Shown in pieces: positions 55,401-61,400 of a stretch of 64,000 bases of DNA. Source of the stretch: Mytilisepta virgata (Eukaryota; Mollusca; Bivalvia; Mytilida; Mytilidae); assembly GCA_028015205.1 (NCBI GenBank), contig CM051521.1, positions 66,448,314 to 66,512,313 of the forward strand, read 5' to 3'. Each line of letters starts with the position of its first letter. The stretch's first letter is position 1. Position numbers and translations under genes: made by a program. Below the pieces are notes generated by a model. It saw nothing but the letters and a program-made list of their open reading frames with translations, had not been told where the DNA came from and made no database searches.

Positions 55401-58400
55401 TCTAATTTTTTTGGAAATGTATCTAGCAACCATGCATATTAATACATGTAACTATTAATGTCACAAGACTTAGGCTAACCAATCAATTTCCAAAATTGAT
55501 ATTCCAACTTTGGTAAATTTACACTTAATTAGTAGAACATGTCATCATAAAAACAGTTCACTACATGTATTTACATTATCAATGTATGATATCCTAATCA
55601 GTCACACTTCATTTAACATTATGACTACTGTCTCATTTGTCCAATTCATTACTAAAGTTATTGTCACATCTGAGTATAATTTCTTTGGTCATTTGTATTT
55701 TGCCATTCATAGCATTGGCTGAATTATTTAAAAAAGAAGAAATGGTAGTGAAACAGTGAAAAAATGTTATTGTTCTTTTGTGAAATATTCCTTTGATTGA
55801 ACTCGTAGCATAGACACTTTATATGGAACACTGAATGAATCAATTTTGAAACTGCACATTTTCTTTCCAGATTCTTTATAACAGCATGTATAATGAATTC
55901 AATTTGCATTGTTACAATTAATCTTGATCTACTTATATTTATTTTAATGGCAAAGATATTTAATAATCATATATGGAATCAAATGAATATATTACTGTTC
56001 ATGCTTTTTCATGTAAATTTTATAACTATATGTCCATTTCCTTTAGAGCATTTAATTTTGTGATTAACACAACAGTGGCGCGGGGATATGCAGTGTGGCT
56101 GCCGTGTTTCATTTAACATAGGACCCTATGGGAAATACACACAAAAATCTTCTTCTAGAGAACCGCTGAATGGATTGAAACCAAACATGGCATATGAGGT
56201 GCTGACCAAGTGTTGATACTTTGGTGCTGATGCATCATGGCCCCCAGCAGGGGGATTTAGCTTAACATGGGATCCTATAGGAAATACATACAAAAATCTT
56301 CTATAGAACCATTGAATGGATTGAAACCAAACATGGCAGGAATGTTCCTTATGGGGTGCTGACCAAGGGTTCTTACTTTGTTGCCAATCCATCATCCAAG
56401 ATGGCCACCAGTGGGGGACTTCGTTTAACATAGGACCCTATGGGAATTACATACAATCGGCTTCTTTTTGAAAATTACTGAATGGATTGAAACGAAACAT
56501 GGCATGGATGTTAATCTCAATATTAAGTAGCAATGAACAAATGGAAATATCAGGTGAGAGATACAGGCTCCTGGGAGCTGCTGGTTTAACATCGAACTCA
56601 GACATCTTTTGAACTGAGTTTTACTGTGTGTTTGTTTATTCCACATTGGCTAGAGGTAAAGAGGGGGGGTTGAGATCTCACAAAACCTGTTTAACCTCAC
56701 CACATTTTTGCACCTGTTCCAAGTCAGGAACTTGTAGCCTTTGTTAGTCTTGTGTGTTTTTTAAATTTTGGTTCATTTGTATGTTTCGGAGTTTAGTGTG
56801 CTGTCCATTTCGCTTAACTAGTATGCATTATTGTTTAGGGGTCAGCTGAAGCCTGCCCGGGTGTGGGATTTTCTCACTGCATTGAAGACCCATTGGTAGC
56901 CTTGAGCTGTTTTTTGCTCTTTGGTAGGGTTTTTGTCTCTTTGACACATTCCCCATTTCCATTCTCTATTCTATCTGTATTACTGTTGGTTGGTGCTAAA
57001 TGATATTCCGAAGGTTTTCATGTCTGTAAAATGTACTTAATATACAGTCGAAATTTCGGTCAAACTTTTTTCTGGTCCTGACCAGTCAACAGTATAATGT
57101 ATTTTAATTCCTTTTATATAGAAATTCAATGAGTCAAAATTTTGGTTGTTTCGAAGTAATATTATGTACAAATAAAATATTATTAGTGCAAATATAAACT
57201 CGTTATATCAGATTTATTAATCATCTCTACAGGTGAACCAAATTTGTACATCTGTCAAACAGTATAACGGAAATATTATATCATGTTAATTATGTTTTGA
57301 TAACAATCTTACTAAGACTTAAATGTTTTATTATGTTTTTACAATTAAACAATATATGATATTTTGTGATAAAAATAAATTTTAAGTTTTCTTACAGTAT
57401 CTAATCGTCCTATTTATTTACACTAAGGTCGTTATAAAATTCGGATGATGTTAATACGGTGTGACTCTCTAAAAAAGAATTAATAAAATCAATATTGGTC
57501 GACATGAAAGGATTATCAATTTGTTATTTCAAACAAATTGTAATTATTAGCTCACCTGGCCAAAGGGCCAGGTGAGCTATTGTCATCACTTGGCATCAGG
57601 CGTATGGCATCCGCCGTCATTTGTCGTAAACTTTCCTTTAAAGATCTTCTCCTCTGAAACCACTGTTGGCCAATTGGAACAAAAGTTGGCAGCAATGGTC
57701 CTTAGGTGGTCTTCATTCAGAAATATATCCGATGACCCGTCATCCTAGATGACCACCAGAGCCGAACATAGTTTAACATAGGAGTCTCCCTATGGTAAAT
57801 TTACTTAAAGATCTTCTTGTCTGAAACCACTTGGCTAATTTGAACAAAACTTGGCAGCAATTGTCCTTAGTTGGTCCTCTTTTAGAATTATATCCGATGA
57901 CCCTGTCCACCATCCAAGATGGCTGCCAGAGTGGAACTTAGTATAACATATGACCTTATAGGAAAGTTCACTGAATGATCTTCTTGGTTGAAACCAGTGA
58001 GACAATTGGAAGTTGACGGCAATGTTCCAGGCTGCCAATCAAGATGAACATAGTCCAGGTGAGCGATACAGGCTCCTGGGAGCTTCTAGTTAAGAAACAA
58101 TAGGAATTTGAGACAGTCAACATTAATCAAAATCATTTGATTAAGCTAACAAGTAAAAACAATCAGTTCACGCATGGAAAGGAATATAGAAGTCATTTAA
58201 TGTTTATCTCCCTTGCCCAAAGCTTGAGACTTTCCAGCTCCTGTTTAATCGAACTTCGGCTATCTCGAACCCAATCCCAAAAACAAGGAACTCCTTGTAA
58301 TCAGGTATTTAGATCACATTTTGAATTATTTTGTCGAAGTACGTGTATATTACTGTGTAAATTTCTCCTTTCACTTACTAGATAAAGTCCTCCATGCTTA

Positions 58401-61400
58401 CATTTATAAGTTGGTGGAGTTTGCACAATAAATAAATTTGATTTAGAGTCTTATTCTGTAATATAACTGCTGAAGATGTGCTTGAGATAGGTAGAAACAT
58501 CAATACACACTATTTTATCAAAACATAGAAACTTAAAATAAAGGAAAGAATTAAGCAATGAAAGGATTGTGTCCGTTTTCACAAACATTCTTATGATTAC
58601 GATGATGACTGGTTGCATTGCAGAAAGCAATGGAATAGATACATTTAAATGGCAACTGTGTGATGACAAAAATGTAACTTATATACAGAGGTCAATTTCA
58701 AAAATATTTTCATGACCAGGGTATATTTTTCAGTGCCTCATGTAGGCATTGATTTACTATATGGAGGTCCCTTTTAAAGCAGGTTTAACTGTATAATACA
58801 TGTACATGTACAACACATACATGTAATATTTATCTGTATACTTTTATCTATGTTTCCTAGTCATGTATAAATTTCTTTCCATTTTCAGATCACATCACTA
58901 AATCACAAATACTTCAGAAACCATCTGGAAGACAGCATGTCCTTGGGACGACCTCTAATGATAGAGGACGTTGGAGAAGAATTAGATCCAGCACTGGACA
59001 ACATCTTAGAAAAGAATTTCATCAAAGTCGGTTCAACATTAAAGGTGAAAGTTGGTGACAAAGAATGTGACATCATGAAGGGATTTACTCTGTATATCAC
59101 AACAAAACTAGGAAATCCGTCTTATACACCAGAAATATCAGCACGGACGTCCATTATTGACTTTACAGTTACCACGAAAGGATTAGAGGATCAGTTACTG
59201 GGACGTGTAATTCTGGCAGAGAAAGCAGTTAGTTTTACATTCTAATATTTTTATATTACTTACATGTATTACTTTATTGCTGGTGAAAAATGTTACTTAA
59301 AATTAGTTATAAGTCTAACTCCAAAGTAATTTTACTAACAAATTTTGGCTACAGTTTGTCTATTGCAGAACAGTAGCATCTTTTGTTCTGATAAGTGTTT
59401 GTCTGTTATTATACCCCCCTCCCCTTCCCGCAAACGTGTGTCCGAAATAACATTGTCCGTAACTCCTCCTACATTATTTGCATGATTCTCATGAAACTTA
59501 ATGGAGTGTTAGATCACTATATGGAGATGTGCATATTGTCATGAATTTCTGTTTGGACAAGAAATGTAAAAGATATGGCTGTTTGGACTTAGGCATTTTT
59601 TAACAAAACTTCATTCCATGTGTTGTCTGCAACTCCTCCTACATTACTTGTATGATTCTCATGAAACTTTATGGAGTGTTAGACCATATTATGGAGATGT
59701 GCATATTGTCAGAATTTTCTGTTTGGGCGAGTACTTTGAAAATATGATGATTTGAACTTTGTGTAGGCTTTGTGCGGGGGGTATTAGTCCCTTTCAGGAC
59801 AGTTCTAGTTATTTTATCAATACTAACTAAAGTCACATATAAAATCTGGACCATACAGGCTCCTTTGAACATCTACTTTATAACAGGTTCAAATTTCATT
59901 GGTACCCCATGTATTAAGTTTTCCTTAAACAATTTTTCTTAAAAAATGACATACTTTTGCATATTTATTAGAATAATGTTTACTTTATTAGGAATTAGAG
60001 TCAGAAAGAGTAAAACTGATGGAAGATGTAACTGCCAACAAGAGGAAGATGAAAGAATTGGAAGATAACTTGCTGTTTAGGCTCACTAGTGTACAGGTAA
60101 TGTTATTCGGTAATTTCAAAAGAATTGTTTATTACTCTTTTCTGCAGTGTTATGTGGGAGAAAAACAAATTAAATACCATCCATCATACTTCGTTTATGA
60201 ATTTGATTTCCAAAATAATAATCATAAAGAAATTTAGAAAAGGAAAAATTAAAATAATAATATTGATTGCTGAAGTAATTTGAAAAGAACTTCTGAAGGG
60301 AAATAAATCACATCTTGCTAATTTTATTCTCAAATTCTGATTTGAATGTGATAAAAAATTTGGATTAACTTATTTTTGGACTTTATACTTTTGCCTTCAA
60401 AACAATTAAATCCTAATATTGCATCTCTTTTTATACTCCCATCATAGACAGGACGTATTATGGTTTACCGGCTGTGAACACTTCGTACCATAACTCAAAG
60501 TTGCTTCAATCAGTTCTCATTAAATTTAAACACAACATTAGGATTGACAGAAGAAAGTTCCCTTTTGATTTTGACGATTTTGAATTTTGTTATTCTTGTG
60601 TTATGGGACTTAGATTATCAAAATATAAGAAATTTTTCACATGTCGCACTAACTCGAGTATGCCTGGACTGATTTTATTCAAACTTTAACAAATTATAAC
60701 AAATGATGGTTTGAGGATTTGTATACTTTTTGACGATTTTAATTTTTGTCGTTCCAGAGTTATGGGACTTAGATTGTCCAAATATAAGCAATTTTTCACA
60801 TGTTGCACAGGAACTCAAGTACCTCTAGACTGATTTTCTTCAAACTTTAACACATTATAACAAATGATGGTTTGAGGATCTGTATACTTTTTGACGATTT
60901 TGATTTTTGTTGTTCCAGAGTTATTGGACTTAGATTGTCCGAATATAAGCAATTTTTCACATGTTGCACACGAACTCGAGTACCTCTAGACTGATTTTCT
61001 TCAAACTTTAACACATTATAACAAATGATGGTTTGAGGATCTTTTTTTTTTTGAAGATTTTCACTTTTGTCATTCTAGAGTTATTGGACTTAGATTGTCC
61101 AAATATAAGCAATTTTTTATAAGTATAAAATTTCCTGCTTAAACAAAGAGGATATTTGGTTTGTTGTTACTGTGTTATAATTCAGATATGTTAAGCCATT
61201 GAAAAAGTAACATGACACTTAATTGCTAAAAATAACCAATATTTTCCTATGGGCGTAACATGCGCATAATGCGCAGCAGTTTATTAACCAATTTATTTTA
61301 CTTTTGGCAAAGTAACCTTTAACTACCACAGTATTGTGATAAATTTGCAATCTCTAACGTTTTAGGGTTCACTGGTCGATGATGAGGATTTAATTAATGT

